Positions 4,986-5,290 of a stretch of 5,290 nt of DNA are shown piece after piece. Source of the DNA: Bacteroidetes bacterium HGW-Bacteroidetes-12. GTDB taxonomy: Bacteria; Bacteroidota; Bacteroidia; Flavobacteriales_E; Vicingaceae. The position numbers and the translations under genes were made by a program. Position 1 is the first letter of the stretch, and the number at the start of each line of letters is the position of its first letter. The notes below the pieces were generated by a model. It was not told where the DNA came from. It searched no databases and saw only the letters and a program-made list of their open reading frames with translations. The stretch spans positions 1 to 5,290 of the forward strand of contig PHDR01000218.1 in assembly GCA_002841035.1 (NCBI GenBank). The letters run 5' to 3'.

Positions 4986-5290
4986 ATGACTCGCAACACT
5001 TATATACATAAAAAAATCATCAGCAATTCAAACATTTACAAGTATTTTATTTCTCTTTTTGTTTTGTCTCTGCTCCTTCATGGTTGTAATTTGAACGATA
5101 AATCTTCCTCTAAACCAAAAAATCAATCGGTTAATGCACCTCCTGCAGCGAATAATGATTTCTTTCAGGAAGTTGGACAGCAAATAGGATTGGATTTTAC
5201 CCATTCCATTGGTACTGACGATATGACAAATATTGTGGAATCAGTTGGCGGAGGCGCTGCTTTCTTTGATTACGACCAAGATGGCTATAT
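4986..5290 (+). CDS. CRTAC1-family (FG-GAP/ASPIC-UnbV) lipoprotein, 5' part only
   Basis: The frame is open from the ATG at 4986 to the window edge (101 codons plus two bases); an in-frame TAA at 4950 and the lack of another ATG fix the start. Residues 20-34 (YFISLFVLSLLLHGC) form a lipoprotein signal with C34 as the likely acylated cysteine, after an unusually long polar N-end. Residues 35-57 are a Ser/Lys/Asn/Pro-rich linker. Residues 59-101 read FFQEVGQQIGLDFTHSIG, then IVESVGGGAAFFDYDQDGY, the standard opening of CRTAC1-type proteins: the first FG-GAP beta-propeller blade with a DxDxDG calcium loop (D95, D97, D99). Full members usually continue with further FG-GAP repeats and a C-terminal ASPIC/UnbV domain, which would lie outside the window. 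The biochemical role of the family is poorly known; a surface binding role is inferred. Confidence 0.87.
   Translation, partial: MTRNTYIHKKIISNSNIYKYFISLFVLSLLLHGCNLNDKSSSKPKNQSVNAPPAANNDFFQEVGQQIGLDFTHSIGTDDMTNIVESVGGGAAFFDYDQDGY

Overview
The window looks like chromosomal DNA from an AT-rich member of the Bacteroidota, probably a flavobacterium or relative. Four things suggest this: a SusD/RagB-family outer-membrane lipoprotein, a CRTAC1-type (FG-GAP/ASPIC-UnbV) lipoprotein, starts without Shine-Dalgarno sequences, and several matches to the Bacteroidota -7 promoter box TAnnTTTG. The genus cannot be named from this sequence alone.

Layout: (1) 1-540 is AT-rich, non-coding sequence with several small inverted repeats. 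(2) 541-2274 (+) encodes a 577-residue secreted protein. It has two transthyretin/SdrD-B-like beta domains, two copies of a GxKVNAGL motif, two Gly/Ala-rich segments and a C-terminal coiled coil; its function is not recognised. (3) A palindromic bidirectional terminator at about 2329-2367 separates it from a convergent tRNA-Lys(CUU) gene at 2369-2441 (-), which has its own -7 box. (4) 2617-4122 (-) encodes a 501-residue SusD/RagB lipoprotein with no SusC gene beside it in the window. (5) 4123-4985 is an 863-base divergent intergenic region containing two structured repeats: a single-hairpin element at 4207-4297 and a nested pair of inverted repeats at 4567-4707. Both resemble dispersed Bacteroidota repeats as I remember them, which was not checked. 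(6) 4986-5290 (+) is the start of a CRTAC1-family lipoprotein gene, cut off by the window edge.

The SusD and CRTAC1 genes point away from each other and both encode predicted lipoproteins of the cell envelope. In other Bacteroidota, SusD and FG-GAP/ASPIC proteins often occur near each other in nutrient-uptake loci, so a link is plausible but not shown here. I see no defence system, CRISPR array, insertion sequence with a transposase, or plainly new multi-gene system. The least explained items are the secreted two-module protein and the non-coding repeats between the SusD and CRTAC1 genes.
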